Positions 8,058-18,506 of a stretch of DNA of 64,000 nucleotides are shown here, one piece after another. The DNA lies in contig CP012810.1 in assembly GCA_001936135.1 (NCBI GenBank), forward strand, positions 3,658,001 through 3,722,000. The letters run 5' to 3'. This stretch comes from Saccharomycopsis fibuligera x Saccharomycopsis cf. fibuligera (Eukaryota; Ascomycota; Saccharomycetes; Ascoideales; Saccharomycopsidaceae). A program made the translations under genes and the position numbers. A model generated the notes under the pieces. The model was given only the letters and a program-made list of their open reading frames with translations, was not told the DNA's origin and did not search any database. How positions within the stretch are numbered: the first letter of the stretch is position 1; each line of letters opens with the position of its first letter.

Positions 8058-10433
8058 ATGCAAACAATAATGACTGCAGATACAGATTTGAGGAGCAGCA
8101 GCGGCATCACTGGCCGCAATAATCAAGAGGCTGAATTTCCACCACCCACTATTCATGCACTTGCTGAACCCCAAGCTAGAGAACACCCTGAACCATATTA
8201 TACCAACTATGAGCCAGGGGTTCCTATTGCAGTGGACTTTGGCACTTCTCAAATGAGAGTAGGATTGACGAATTATGAAAAGCCATTTTTAACATATCCT
8301 TCAATAATATCAAAGTTTAGAGATAGGAAATTGAACAGAACACTAGCGTATGTGGGCAATGATTGTTATTTGGATTCATCTTTCAAATCAACAATTAAAA
8401 CACCATTTGACGGACCATTAATAACAAATTGGGATTATGTGGAATGGATGTTGGACTACTCATTTTCACATTTGGGCGTGAATTCATCCAATGGTGTTGA
8501 CAACCCAATCATTGTAAATGAAATTCTAGCAACCCCAGTTTCCCAAAGAAATCACATGTACCAATTGTTGTTTGAAGCTTATAACATACCAAAATTGACT
8601 TTTGGGATAGATGATTTGTTTTCATTTTACTATAATGGTGGTAAATCAGGCTTGATTGTTGGTGCAGGTAATCAAACTACCAATGTAATACCGGTGATAG
8701 ACACAAAGCCTTTGTTAAACCACGCGAAAAGAATAAATTGGGGAGGAGAGCAAGCAGTGGACTATTTGTCAAAATCAATCAATTTAAAGTATCCTTTTTT
8801 TCCATCAAAAATATCCCAACAACAGGTTGAAAGTATGATTAAAGAATTCTGCTATGTATCTAATGACTATGCAGCGGAGCTAGATAATTTAATGGATCTC
8901 AACTACTTACATGATAAAGATATCATAGTAGAAGCCTCTTTTAACGAAATCATACAACCGCAGAAAACTGAGGAAGAAATCCAAAAGCAACACGAGAAAA
9001 GAATACAGCAAGGTAAAAGACTTCAAGAGCAGGCTCAAAAAGCAAGATTGGAGAAGTTAGTAGAGAAAGAGGCCGATTTTAACTATTACTCTGATATAAA
9101 AGAAAGATTATTTAATCCTGAAAATAAGGTCAGTAAAAAGACCATATTGCAAACTTTGCAAGGTGCTGGATTTGATGATATACAGGATTTTAATAAGTAT
9201 TTGGGTAGTTTGGAGAGATCTTTGAAAAGAGCAAGAAACCAGGATATTGGTGAAAATGAAGAGGATGAAGAACCCAACTTTCATTTACTTTCGATAAAGG
9301 ATGAAGATTTGACTGAAGAGCAACTCAAAGAAAAAAAGGGTCAAAAACTTCAGAAGGCAAACTACGATGCAAGAAAGAAGGCCAAGGAAGAAAAACTTAT
9401 AGAAAAACAAAAGAAAGAAGAAGAGCAGCGGAAAGAAAAAGAGTGGAGAGAGAAAGACTTGCAAGGTTGGTTAGAGAGTAAACGTTCCCAGTTGAAAATT
9501 ATTGTTGATAGAAAAAGACAACGCAAGAAGATGAAAGACGAGCTCAACGATAGAAAATCTCATGCTGCCCAGGTAAGAATGAAAAACATTGCTAATCTTG
9601 CAGCAGAAGGCGGTGGCGATGACAAAGGTGGAAGAAATAGTTCACGGAATGCTTCTTTTACGTCGCTAAACAACTTGAACAATGGTGGTAGTGGAGGCGG
9701 AAGAAATAAACGAAACCAGAAGAAAGTCACAATTGACAATGACCCAAATGACACATTTGGTGCTAATGACGATGATTGGGCTATCTACAGAGACATATCC
9801 AAATTCGAGGATGAAGATGCGCTAGAAATTGAGGATAACGAGTTACGGCAATTAGAAGAAATGTTATTAGAATATGACCCTGATTTTAACCCTGAAGATT
9901 TGTTTAACTCTGAATTTAACTGGAAAAAATCCACGGTGCATAAATTTTTGCGTGGTGCTTATCCATTTGATCCAGAGAATCAACACCATCAGCATCAAAT
10001 TCATTTGAATGTTGAGAGAATAAAAATTCCAGAAGCATTAATACAGCCAAGTATAGTCGGCCTAGATCAAGCTGGAATAGTAGAGATTTCAGAAAACTTG
10101 ATTTTAAGAAGATTGCCTGGCGAAGGATTTTACAAAAATGAAGAAGAATCGCTTAAGAACAACAAGATCATTGGAGACGTGTTTCTCACTGGTGGTCTTG
10201 CTAACTACCGAAATTTCTCTTCAAGAATTGTCAAAGAGTTCACCAGTTTCTTGCCCGTAGGATCGAATTTAAACGTGAGAAAGGCTAGTGATCCATTACT
10301 AGATCCCTGGAGAGGTATGAGGAAATGGTCAACTAGTGATAATTGCAAGAATTCATATGTGACGAGGAAGGAATACGATGAGATGGGGCCAGATTACATT
10401 AAGGAGCATAATTTGGGTAATGTTCAATTTTAA
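8058..10433 (+). CDS. ARP5: ARP5, actin-related subunit of the INO80 chromatin remodeller
   Basis: The product is 791 residues from the ATG at 8058; another ATG lies four codons later. An actin fold begins near residue 53: VPIAVDFGTSQMRVGL, TYPSIISKFRDRK, YVGNDCYLDS, PLITNWDYVEWMLDYSF, EILATPVSQRNHMYQLLFE, SGLIVGAGNQTTNVIPV. The actin body is then split by a long, charged insertion (about 300-650) with Lys/Glu-rich coiled coil (KKEEEQRKEKEWREKDLQGW), typical of Arp5, which contacts Ies6 and the Ino80 ATPase. The fold resumes near the C-terminus with GDVFLTGGLANYRNFSSRI and DPWRGMRKWS. Arp5 acts in the nucleus to couple ATP hydrolysis to nucleosome sliding. IES1, another INO80 subunit, lies 21 kb away in this window. 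Confidence 0.93.
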   Translation: MQTIMTADTDLRSSSGITGRNNQEAEFPPPTIHALAEPQAREHPEPYYTNYEPGVPIAVDFGTSQMRVGLTNYEKPFLTYPSIISKFRDRKLNRTLAYVGNDCYLDSSFKSTIKTPFDGPLITNWDYVEWMLDYSFSHLGVNSSNGVDNPIIVNEILATPVSQRNHMYQLLFEAYNIPKLTFGIDDLFSFYYNGGKSGLIVGAGNQTTNVIPVIDTKPLLNHAKRINWGGEQAVDYLSKSINLKYPFFPSKISQQQVESMIKEFCYVSNDYAAELDNLMDLNYLHDKDIIVEASFNEIIQPQKTEEEIQKQHEKRIQQGKRLQEQAQKARLEKLVEKEADFNYYSDIKERLFNPENKVSKKTILQTLQGAGFDDIQDFNKYLGSLERSLKRARNQDIGENEEDEEPNFHLLSIKDEDLTEEQLKEKKGQKLQKANYDARKKAKEEKLIEKQKKEEEQRKEKEWREKDLQGWLESKRSQLKIIVDRKRQRKKMKDELNDRKSHAAQVRMKNIANLAAEGGGDDKGGRNSSRNASFTSLNNLNNGGSGGGRNKRNQKKVTIDNDPNDTFGANDDDWAIYRDISKFEDEDALEIEDNELRQLEEMLLEYDPDFNPEDLFNSEFNWKKSTVHKFLRGAYPFDPENQHHQHQIHLNVERIKIPEALIQPSIVGLDQAGIVEISENLILRRLPGEGFYKNEEESLKNNKIIGDVFLTGGLANYRNFSSRIVKEFTSFLPVGSNLNVRKASDPLLDPWRGMRKWSTSDNCKNSYVTRKEYDEMGPDYIKEHNLGNVQF

Positions 10434-10791
10434 GTATTTATTTGATAATAATTTTTATTACGTCCTTTTTTGAGATACTATGTTAGATTAATGTATATGT
10501 ATATTATTAAATCTTCTCGAGCAAATAGAAGCACTAGGTCGTAGTCAGATTTTTCCAATATAGTGAGCATTAAGCTGTTATAGGGTACAAATATCTGAAG
10601 AATTATAATTTTGGCGTATAAACACAATTTGCTTTGACATGTCAGTTCATCACGTTTTTCGTACATTTTTCCCTTCTTCGCCTTGCGTTGCAGCCCAAAA
10701 GAGAAACCTAAAATGCCTCTTCAGTAATAGCTTATCTTTGTGCAACATACATCATCTCACCATTTGTGCAAAACCATAAGCATAACATATA
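10434..10791. other. intergenic, nothing recognised
   Basis: This 358-bp AT-rich gap separates two tandem plus-strand genes. It must hold the ARP5 terminator and the next promoter, but no specific motif stands out. Confidence 0.35.
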
Positions 10792-11811
10792 ATGAAACAG
10801 AAGAGGGCAATGCTTCCAGGGGAAAATACCCCGCTACTACAGTCGGACGCTGGCGTCTCCCATGAGCAGCAGCTTTTGTCATCAGAGTTTGACTCGCCGC
10901 CCCCATATAGCTCCATCATCGCTTCGCCTAGTTGGAATACAAGGCAAGACGATATCCCAGCTGACGGGAATAACCTCGGTGAGATAAGAACAAAAAAAAG
11001 AAGTGGGTGGTGCAGTACTATGCTGTTTAGTAGCTGCAGGTGCTACTTGTTGATATTTGTGTTTGCGATACTATCAGCGGTGATAATAAATCTTGCTATA
11101 ATCTTACCACATGTTGAAGACTACGTGACGAAATCAGTTGAAGTCAAAGTGAAGGATATAGATTTTGCTGGAATTGGCAAAGGATTCCGCAGTGTGAAGG
11201 CCAATGCTAAATTAGATACTGTTTTCGACTATACTAGGCTAGAAAATTCATACTTAAAAAATGTGTTTAAAGTTGGAGGTGCAGTTTTCAACTCAGTTGA
11301 CCTCATCTTGGATGATGTGTCAATCAGACTTTTAGACGAAAAGGATGCTAATGAGGAAGGTAAGGAAAAAAGTATCATAGACTTAGGACATTTTGAAACA
11401 CCGCCATTCAATCTTTTTATCAAAAATCAGCAAATCACCTCCTTAGATTTGTTGGTTACGCTAAAACCCAATGTCAAGGAACTATACAGGTTTTTACAAA
11501 AACTTCTGGAAAAAATGAATAATGGGGAAGCATCAATTGTTTTTGAAGTATTTGTACATACAACGTTTAAAGTTAAGTTGGGTATCATACCTATTAACCG
11601 GAAATTTAACGTTGATTACACGAACAAGATTGATCTAGTAAACCAGCTATCTCTTTTAGAAAAATTCTGGAAGAATATTTTTGATGCTGCTGACGAGTCA
11701 GATAAAGCCGGACAGGAGCAAGCTATACCAAATGCTGTGGATTTTTCTGGCCAGCTGTTGAAACTAGTCAATAAAGTTCCTTTGAGTAAGTTACTATCTC
11801 TTATCGCTTGA
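10792..11811 (+). CDS. single-pass membrane protein with N-terminal dileucine signal, probably vacuolar
   Basis: This is a 339-residue protein. Residues 11-16 read ENTPLL, which fits the acidic dileucine signal (ExxxLL) that yeast AP-3 uses to send membrane proteins to the vacuole. A PPPY motif follows at about 36-40. A Cys-rich juxtamembrane patch (GWCSTMLFSSCRCY) precedes one strong membrane span at about 84-106 (LLIFVFAILSAVIINLAIIL). The rest (about 230 residues) is a beta-rich domain (VKVKDIDFAGIGKGFRSVKA, TSLDLLVTLKPNVKELYRF) reminiscent of the LEA2-like/DUF3712 domains of fungal vacuolar proteins such as Tag1. That likeness is from memory and weak. The Cys residues may be palmitoylated. 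Likely type II topology with the domain in the lumen. Confidence 0.65.
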   Translation: MKQKRAMLPGENTPLLQSDAGVSHEQQLLSSEFDSPPPYSSIIASPSWNTRQDDIPADGNNLGEIRTKKRSGWCSTMLFSSCRCYLLIFVFAILSAVIINLAIILPHVEDYVTKSVEVKVKDIDFAGIGKGFRSVKANAKLDTVFDYTRLENSYLKNVFKVGGAVFNSVDLILDDVSIRLLDEKDANEEGKEKSIIDLGHFETPPFNLFIKNQQITSLDLLVTLKPNVKELYRFLQKLLEKMNNGEASIVFEVFVHTTFKVKLGIIPINRKFNVDYTNKIDLVNQLSLLEKFWKNIFDAADESDKAGQEQAIPNAVDFSGQLLKLVNKVPLSKLLSLIA

Positions 11812-12345
11812 GATATAACAAAGCTAGATTACATAAAGCCTCCAATAGTCCAGGTTTTTTTATATGTAGATTTTAAATCATTGTTTATTTTACTTCTTTT
11901 TGGATGTTTAAGTTTCATATATTATGATTAATTGTTATGTGATATGATTATGTTTTGACTTCATTTGCGAATTTGCGCTAACTTTAATTGGCCATTTTCT
12001 GAATATTAATTTTTTTTCTTTTGAGCCAAAAATCTTGCCGCACTTACTTTTCCTTATTGGTTTTCTAGCTCAAAAAAGAATAAGAATAAAAATAAGAAGA
12101 AGCTATACATTTGGTATTACATGCACAATCAAAAAGATTTGTTATCGCTACTGATCTCTTTATGTTGGAAATTCGCGCTTCCGACGCTCGCAACCTCATG
12201 CTTTTTTATTGTCGCAAAAAAATAGCGAACGAAAAGTAAAAATAGAAAAGCACAATAATACGAGTAAAAGTTTCATACCAGATTAGCTAAATACTTCAAA
12301 CGAATTGTCTTAAACAATCAAGTATCAAGAAAATTAACAATAATA
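11812..12345. other. intergenic, PRP39 upstream region
   Basis: This is a 534-bp AT-rich stretch with no coding signal. Several GCGAA-type sites and A-rich tracts lie within 200 bp of the PRP39 start; no motif is firm. Confidence 0.35.
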
Positions 12346-14508
12346 ATGGAGAATTTCAAGGAGTGGAAGTTTGCTGTAGATTTCACTAATGAAGATAGTG
12401 ACGATGTATTAAACAATAATGAAAACAAGACAAGTCAGATAGAGAGTCAGCAGCATGAACAATCATCATTATCTCAGACCACATCAAGCGCTAATGGAAA
12501 TTCTGGCAAAAGTGTATCTTTTTTACCGGCTATTCCAACAAAGCCCGCAGTTCCTTCATTTTTAACAGACTACCCAGAATGGGTGAAAGCGCGCGAAGAA
12601 GTAAACAACAGCCCAAACGATATTGTCGCGTGGGATAGTTTGATAAAGTTGACTGAAAATTTTTTGCTAATCAAACCACTAAATAACAATTTCAAGGATT
12701 TAATACACAGAACGTTTGATGAGTTGTTATCAAGGTTTCCATTGTTTTTTGGGTACTGGAAGAAATACGTTTCTGTTGAATATCAAATAAATGGGTTAGA
12801 ATCTTCAATCAGCATCTTATCCAGAAGTTTAGACAGCTTTCCAAACTCATTAGACCTATGGTTAGACTATGTTTCCATTTTGATCACAAATAATAACTTA
12901 GAAGATGAAACTAACGTTACCAAAATAAGAGGAATTTTTGAAATAGGATTGGAGAATGTGGGGTATCAATTTTTATCACATCCATTTTGGGATAAGTATT
13001 TGGAGTTTGAAAATGGATTGAAGATATATTCTAATGCCTACGATAAAAATTTGAAGTTGTTGAAAATATATTTAAGAGCAATAGTTGTCCCTTTACATCA
13101 ATATCTGAAATATTTGAAGGCGTTTGCACTGGTACGATCAAACTTTAATAGTCAGCAGTTGGTGGCGGCTGATCCTGAATTAAGCACATATATTAGCAAT
13201 AGTGCTCCAACTTTCCAAAAGCTAAAAGTTACGGATCAGAAAGCGATTGTTGATAGATACTATAATGCAATTTTTACTAAAACAGCATCTGATGTGGCGG
13301 CCAGATGGAAATATGAATCTGTTTTTAAACCAAACTTTTTCAATTTGGTTCAATTGGATGTCAATTCGCTAAAACTTTACGAAGATTATTTGAATTTCGA
13401 AGAGAAAAATGGTAATAAACAACAGATAGTGACACTCTATGAAAGGGTTCTTATTCCTGCCGCATTTTATGAAAAGTTTTGGATTAAATATATTAAATGG
13501 CTTACCAAACATAATTCCGAAAACAAAGATAAGATAAAAGCAATCTATGAGAGAGCCATAAATACCTTCTTACCATTGAATAAAAATCATGTCAGATTAA
13601 ATTATCTTTATTACTTAGAAAAAATTAAAGATTTCGCTGAATTGAATAATCAGTATCTAGTTTACATCAAAGTTTTCCAAAATGACACCAATTTGCAAAA
13701 ACAAGTTTTCACGAAGTATCTAAAGTTTTTGAAAAGATTAAAGGGCTTTGAGATTCATTTGACCAATGTTGAAATTATTTTGACCAATTATCTCAAAGTA
13801 GAAGTTAGACTTGGTGAAAAAAATCTCGTTGAGTTATCCTCTTTGGATGCTACATACTCGAATCTATATCATGCCATGAACGATGTACTAGTGACAGAAA
13901 TGGCCAATGAATATCTACAAAATATTTGGTTAATAACGTGGAAGCCGGAACACAAAGTGCGTGGTATATTCAGCACATTATCTCACAACGAAGTAGTCAA
14001 ATCATCAGCATTATTTTGGGTAAATTACTTTAATTTTGAAAAAGTCTCTCAAAACTACCAAGGTTTGAAGCAGGTAATCACTCAAATCAAGCTCTATACC
14101 TACCTTCCACCTCACTTTATTGAAGATATTGTGAAAGTATACATATCGTACTTAGAGTCTAATGTGAGTTCGATTGTGTCAAATTCCCATACCGGAGTTA
14201 CTGCAAGCGAGATATACAAGGAAATTTTGAAGCAAAGAGCAGACATAGAAAGCTCAATTGCATTCCAGCATTCGCACAAGTCGAGGCTTTCGGCCGATAC
14301 GAGAAAGTCAGCCTCTACTGAAGATACAGTGAACCAAACTTTGGCAAGATTCAATGGGAATGTTGGTGTTGAGATTGAAGATCGCCCAGTTATAACCAAC
14401 CAGCTACCAGTACATGAGATTTTGACCGCAGTGCCTAATTTGCCCACATTCAAAAACACAGAAAAGGCTAGTAAGGCAATTAGATATCCAACATTTGCAA
14501 GCAATTAA
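12346..14508 (+). CDS. PRP39: PRP39, U1 snRNP protein with HAT repeats
   Basis: This 720-residue protein is composed largely of helical HAT (half-a-TPR) repeats from about residue 70. Characteristic units are YPEWVKAREEVNNSPNDIVA, RFPLFFGYWKKYVSVEY, SLDLWLDYVSILI, HPFWDKYLEFENGL, PLHQY, VARWKYESVFKPNFF and YEKFWIKYIKWLTKH. This order fits Prp39, a U1 snRNP component needed for stable recognition of 5' splice sites. Prp42 is the paralogue in S. cerevisiae; species with a single member keep Prp39, so I name it so. The N-terminal 60 residues are acidic and disordered. One in-frame CTG falls directly after PLHQY, where as I remember the family a small residue is usual, which would suit a CUG-Ser code. 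Confidence 0.83.
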   Translation: MENFKEWKFAVDFTNEDSDDVLNNNENKTSQIESQQHEQSSLSQTTSSANGNSGKSVSFLPAIPTKPAVPSFLTDYPEWVKAREEVNNSPNDIVAWDSLIKLTENFLLIKPLNNNFKDLIHRTFDELLSRFPLFFGYWKKYVSVEYQINGLESSISILSRSLDSFPNSLDLWLDYVSILITNNNLEDETNVTKIRGIFEIGLENVGYQFLSHPFWDKYLEFENGLKIYSNAYDKNLKLLKIYLRAIVVPLHQYLKYLKAFALVRSNFNSQQLVAADPELSTYISNSAPTFQKLKVTDQKAIVDRYYNAIFTKTASDVAARWKYESVFKPNFFNLVQLDVNSLKLYEDYLNFEEKNGNKQQIVTLYERVLIPAAFYEKFWIKYIKWLTKHNSENKDKIKAIYERAINTFLPLNKNHVRLNYLYYLEKIKDFAELNNQYLVYIKVFQNDTNLQKQVFTKYLKFLKRLKGFEIHLTNVEIILTNYLKVEVRLGEKNLVELSSLDATYSNLYHAMNDVLVTEMANEYLQNIWLITWKPEHKVRGIFSTLSHNEVVKSSALFWVNYFNFEKVSQNYQGLKQVITQIKLYTYLPPHFIEDIVKVYISYLESNVSSIVSNSHTGVTASEIYKEILKQRADIESSIAFQHSHKSRLSADTRKSASTEDTVNQTLARFNGNVGVEIEDRPVITNQLPVHEILTAVPNLPTFKNTEKASKAIRYPTFASN

Positions 14509-14818
14509 AACATCTAATAGGCTAAGTATGATTATATGTGCTATCGTGATTTATTCTTTTGTAAAATGTATAAACTCTTTTTAAGTCAGACAACGTTTAA
14601 CTGGCCATTTGGATTCATCGTTACCCGCACATAGGATCGCTCGTCTGGCATGGTTTGTCTGTTAAGATGAGCTTTGAGGCCACCTCCTCATCGCCATTAA
14701 AATACTCAGGCAAACCAACTACATTCAACCCTTTTGATCTCTAACATTTGTGTTGCTATTCTCTATGTTGGGATATGGATAAATTGCTAACGGTAACACA
14801 TAATCTTTTGCCATCGCC
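14509..14818 (+). promoter_or_regulatory. upstream region of the RING gene with upstream ORFs
   Basis: Within this 310-bp gap lie a six-codon ORF (ATG at 14650) and a 25-codon ORF (14667-14744) reading MSFEATSSSPLKYSGKPTTF and on to NPFDL, both ahead of the RING-gene ATG at 14819. If transcribed they would be upstream ORFs able to damp translation. The 25-codon one reads like real peptide, so a missed first exon is an alternative, but no intron donor is visible in it. Confidence 0.35.
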
Positions 14819-17221
14819 ATGTTCTCTGATATCACGGTCATCAGATACAAGCGGCGGCTCACTTTAAGCGCGGAGAATAACCTCTTCCCGCCATTGATAG
14901 CTGAACAAAAAATAGAAGCATTCCTCAAAAAAAATGGACGAGAAAAACACCACGTTCTCAACCAGATACCTTTGTTCGAAGCATACGGATACTATGAGCC
15001 TTTGCTTAACCGTGTGCGTCACCAGAATGCCATTGGTGTGCTGTGGCAGCATGTTGCTAGGGAAGACGCACGTATGGCTGACAAAGAGTGCCATGCCCGC
15101 TATAAGACTTTGAACAGTGTACGAGTATCTGACGACCAAAGTGTTGTACGATATCCTCATGTTCTCGATTCCATTATGGATAGATTAGTCAAATTTAGCT
15201 CATCTCGTAATGTGGAGCAAGGTGAAGAGTATAGCGGACAATCAGACCCACAATTATACAATGCGTATAGCTTCTTTTCAATTGATACCCCCAATGAGCT
15301 TCTACAATACCTCAATAATTTCTACAAAGAGTGTTGCATCCCCATATCATTTGGTTTTGAAATCAACTCCTTTCAGCTTCTAGTGTCAGACGTTAACTTA
15401 GCAGAAGCTCGACTTGAAGCTAGTATAATTTACACCTTTTGCGGAATATGCTACAAAATGATAATTACGCAGCGTTATTTTAAAAGCGATTATAGACCCA
15501 TTTCCAGTTACATCGAATATAACAACATGATTCAAGTAGCAATAGATATGGTATTGGATTATGAAATATTTGGCCGATTTGTTTATGCTTTCCATAATAA
15601 AGACAAAGGCCATAGTCGTCATGTAAGCAGTAATAGAGTCAGTGGCACCAACTCCATTGACAATAATAACGATAATATCAATAGACTCAAAGATTTTCAA
15701 TTCTTCTGTCCTATTTGCTTATCTGATACTGTATCATCTGATTCAGTGCCTGTCAAAATTTTGAAATGTGGTCATATAATGTGTGAAAATTGCTTGAAGG
15801 AATGGTTAACCGTTAAGCCCAAATGCCCTTATTGCACTGCAAATTTAGTGAAATATCAAAAATTTCCAAAATACATATATTTTCGTGGCCTTTTTATGTC
15901 CAAGTACTGGAAAATCAAAGTGTTACTGCGCAATATTTCTCTTTTTAGATTTATAGGAAATTTTGTTGACTCTTTGAGATTTAGGTTTCAGACAGATTCT
16001 CAATCAGTGGTGCTTAACCTATTAATGTACATGATTAATGACATACGATCAAAACACTTCTCAGCTCCACAAACATTGGCTAAAGCATTTGACAAATCGC
16101 AAATTGCTATTGATGAAAACTTGGATCTCAGTGATAATGCTGCTAGAAGTCTCAAAGAGAAAGTTTTAGGATATTTGGCAGTTTATACTGGTCTCGAAAT
16201 GAAGTGTTATGCTGACGAATTTGACTTTTTGCTATTTTTGGGTGATTACATTTTCAAAAATGAGTTGTTAAAGTATGAGTATGGGCCCATTGCGAATCCA
16301 GAGGAGACGGATAATAATATTGATGCAAATGGTGATATTGGCACATCCAGTAACATTGGGGATTCAGCAACTTCAGGAACGATGGCAGGCGAAGAACCAG
16401 ATACCAATGATTCAGGATCTGGAATATCGATAATGGGTATGGTGAAGAAATTTATGCTGACTACTCTTCCTAAACTTAATAGTGGCCCAGGATTTTATGA
16501 GACATATTTCAAACTTTATTCCAAACAATATAATCAACTTTACAATCAGTGGATTCATACCACAGTACGACCTGAGTTGCAAGCTGTGTATTTCCAGCGT
16601 GTGAGCTTGTGTATACCAGTGATTTGTCAAAATAATAGCTTAAAATACAATACGCTTTTGGAAAAACTGGTAACGGAAATAAATAAAAAATATTATAAAA
16701 AAGATTTTGTCAAGATTGCCACGAAACAACTTTTAGCTCAAAATTATTCGAAGCGTCAAATAAAATTGAACGCAAGTTTACAATTTGCGGTGGCCAAAAA
16801 ATCCAAAAGTCAAGCTATCGCATTCAATAATACCCAAAACGTCATAGATCCCATTGAGGCAGACGTTATCAAAGTGATACTCACTATTTCCGACCTTGCA
16901 GATATTTTCGTGGCATTTAGCCAAATTTGTATTTATAATGTGGTAACATGGTATCATGAGAACAATATTGGTGACATTCTTGGTGAATTGATGGATACGC
17001 TTTTTGATACCCAAACCTGGAATGATATCCTTTACGCATCGCGCTCCCCACTGAGCATCGATGTGAAAAGAGTGGCAATTTATTTGTTTTTCCCTATGAT
17101 TATTGCCAAATTGGCAGCTTTGTCTTTGAAATTTGCTGGCGGGCAGTACATTTCGCTTATTGTACCTCTGTTGTGGGTTTTGCTACTATGGAATGTCGAG
17201 TTCACTCCCGATCGTTCCTGA
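14819..17221 (+). CDS. RING-finger protein, probable E3 ubiquitin ligase, identity unknown
   Basis: This is an 800-residue protein. A C3HC4 RING lies at about 296-337: FCPICLSD, then KCGHIMCENCLKEW, then KCPYC, with all eight metal ligands present, so E2 binding is plausible. The flanking sequence is large and mostly helical. There is an Asn/Gly/Thr-rich low-complexity stretch near 500-535. The C-terminus is hydrophobic (YLFFPMIIAKLAALSLKF, then ISLIVPLLWVLLLWNVEF), suggesting one or two membrane spans or a buried tail. I know of no named yeast E3 with this architecture. The start is the first ATG of the frame and follows two upstream ORFs. It could be a clade-restricted ligase; substrates cannot be inferred. 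Confidence 0.75.
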   Translation: MFSDITVIRYKRRLTLSAENNLFPPLIAEQKIEAFLKKNGREKHHVLNQIPLFEAYGYYEPLLNRVRHQNAIGVLWQHVAREDARMADKECHARYKTLNSVRVSDDQSVVRYPHVLDSIMDRLVKFSSSRNVEQGEEYSGQSDPQLYNAYSFFSIDTPNELLQYLNNFYKECCIPISFGFEINSFQLLVSDVNLAEARLEASIIYTFCGICYKMIITQRYFKSDYRPISSYIEYNNMIQVAIDMVLDYEIFGRFVYAFHNKDKGHSRHVSSNRVSGTNSIDNNNDNINRLKDFQFFCPICLSDTVSSDSVPVKILKCGHIMCENCLKEWLTVKPKCPYCTANLVKYQKFPKYIYFRGLFMSKYWKIKVLLRNISLFRFIGNFVDSLRFRFQTDSQSVVLNLLMYMINDIRSKHFSAPQTLAKAFDKSQIAIDENLDLSDNAARSLKEKVLGYLAVYTGLEMKCYADEFDFLLFLGDYIFKNELLKYEYGPIANPEETDNNIDANGDIGTSSNIGDSATSGTMAGEEPDTNDSGSGISIMGMVKKFMLTTLPKLNSGPGFYETYFKLYSKQYNQLYNQWIHTTVRPELQAVYFQRVSLCIPVICQNNSLKYNTLLEKLVTEINKKYYKKDFVKIATKQLLAQNYSKRQIKLNASLQFAVAKKSKSQAIAFNNTQNVIDPIEADVIKVILTISDLADIFVAFSQICIYNVVTWYHENNIGDILGELMDTLFDTQTWNDILYASRSPLSIDVKRVAIYLFFPMIIAKLAALSLKFAGGQYISLIVPLLWVLLLWNVEFTPDRS

Positions 17222-17648
17222 TAGATTAGTTAGTTTAATATAATTGCAATTCCATAGCAACACCTTTTTTCATATTTATTACTTTTCAATTGTAGTGGGA
17301 AGGATTGGGAGGAGGATACTATGGAGTAAAAGACTTCTTTTAGCCTTGAAGAAGAGCTGGACATATTTAGGCTTTTTTTTTTTTAAGAAACTCAAATCAA
17401 TCGTTAATATCTACTCATCAACCTTATAGCTTTATAATTCGGTTTATACACGCATGTTAACGCTCAATTAAACACTTGGATGCAATGATCAGCCCCATCA
17501 TGCATATAAAAGGAAAATTTTTTTTTTTTCTTCACTCTGAAAAATACATAGATTAAGATGAGCTCGATGTTTAACACTCATCGACCTGTCAAAACGAAAA
17601 CTATTGATAGCAACTTATATCAAAAGCTATTATAATTTGAATATTAAG
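17222..17648. promoter_or_regulatory. DPH5 upstream region
   Basis: A TATA-like TATAAA at 17505-17510 lies about 140 bp before the DPH5 ATG and is followed by a T-tract near 17519-17530. The first part is probably the 3' region of the RING gene. Confidence 0.45.
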
Positions 17649-18506
17649 ATGTTTTACTTGATTGGATTGGGCTTGTCTTCAGCCAAAGACATCACCGTCA
17701 GAGGTCTTGAAGTGGTGAAGAACTGTGACAGAATTTACTTGGAGCATTATACTTCGATCTTGATGACTGCTACTAAAGAGGATTTGGAAGAATTTTATGA
17801 CAAAGAAATTATTTTGGCTGATAGAGAATTAGTTGAAAGTGGTTCAGATGAGATTTTGAAGAATGGCCAGACAGAGAACATTGCATTTTTGGTGGTTGGT
17901 GACGTCTTTGGGGCCACTACACATACTGATTTGGTTATTAGAGCCAGAGAACTTGGAATCAAAGTGGAAAGTATTCACAATGCCTCGGTGATGAACGCAG
18001 TTGGTGCTTGTGGTTTGCAATTGTACAACTATGGACAAACCGTGTCATTGGTGTTTTTCACTGAAAATTGGAAACCAGACTCATTTTACGACAAAGTTAA
18101 AGTGAACAGACAAATGGGATTGCACACTTTGGTGTTGCTTGATATCAAAGTAAAAGAACAAACCATTGAGAACCTCATGAGAGGCAACAAGATTTACGAA
18201 CCACCAAGATATATGAGCATTAGTACTGCTGCTCAGCAGCTCCTTGAAGTGGAAGAAACCAGACAAGAAAAGGCTTACACCAAGGATACGGTGTGTGTTG
18301 CGGTTAGTAGATTGGGTGCACCTACACAAAGCATCAAAGTTGGTCGTCTTGAAGAGCTTGCCGAGTACGATGCTGGCGAGCCATTGCATTCTCTTGTGGT
18401 TGTGGGCCCTGAAGTGCATGATTTGGAGATTGAGTATATGGCCGAGTTCTACTCCGGCACTGTTGATGAATTGAAAGCGTTGTGCAGTTCGGCTCCGAAG
18501 CAATAA
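17649..18506 (+). CDS. DPH5: DPH5, diphthine methyl ester synthase
   Basis: This is a 285-residue cytosolic methyltransferase. It begins [20 protein letters not shown], the invariant start of the family, which fixes the ATG at 17649 although the frame is open upstream. Further family marks are [81 protein letters not shown] and [13 protein letters not shown]. Dph5 uses S-adenosylmethionine to methylate the modified histidine of elongation factor 2 on the way to diphthamide. Length and motif order are normal. No in-frame CTG codon was noticed. Confidence 0.96.
   Translation: MFYLIGLGLSSAKDITVRGLEVVKNCDRIYLEHYTSILMTATKEDLEEFYDKEIILADRELVESGSDEILKNGQTENIAFLVVGDVFGATTHTDLVIRARELGIKVESIHNASVMNAVGACGLQLYNYGQTVSLVFFTENWKPDSFYDKVKVNRQMGLHTLVLLDIKVKEQTIENLMRGNKIYEPPRYMSISTAAQQLLEVEETRQEKAYTKDTVCVAVSRLGAPTQSIKVGRLEELAEYDAGEPLHSLVVVGPEVHDLEIEYMAEFYSGTVDELKALCSSAPKQ

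Noticed and set aside
17604-17648. DPH5 beginning at TTG 17604
   Set aside because: The family begins MFYLIGLGL, which matches the ATG at 17649.
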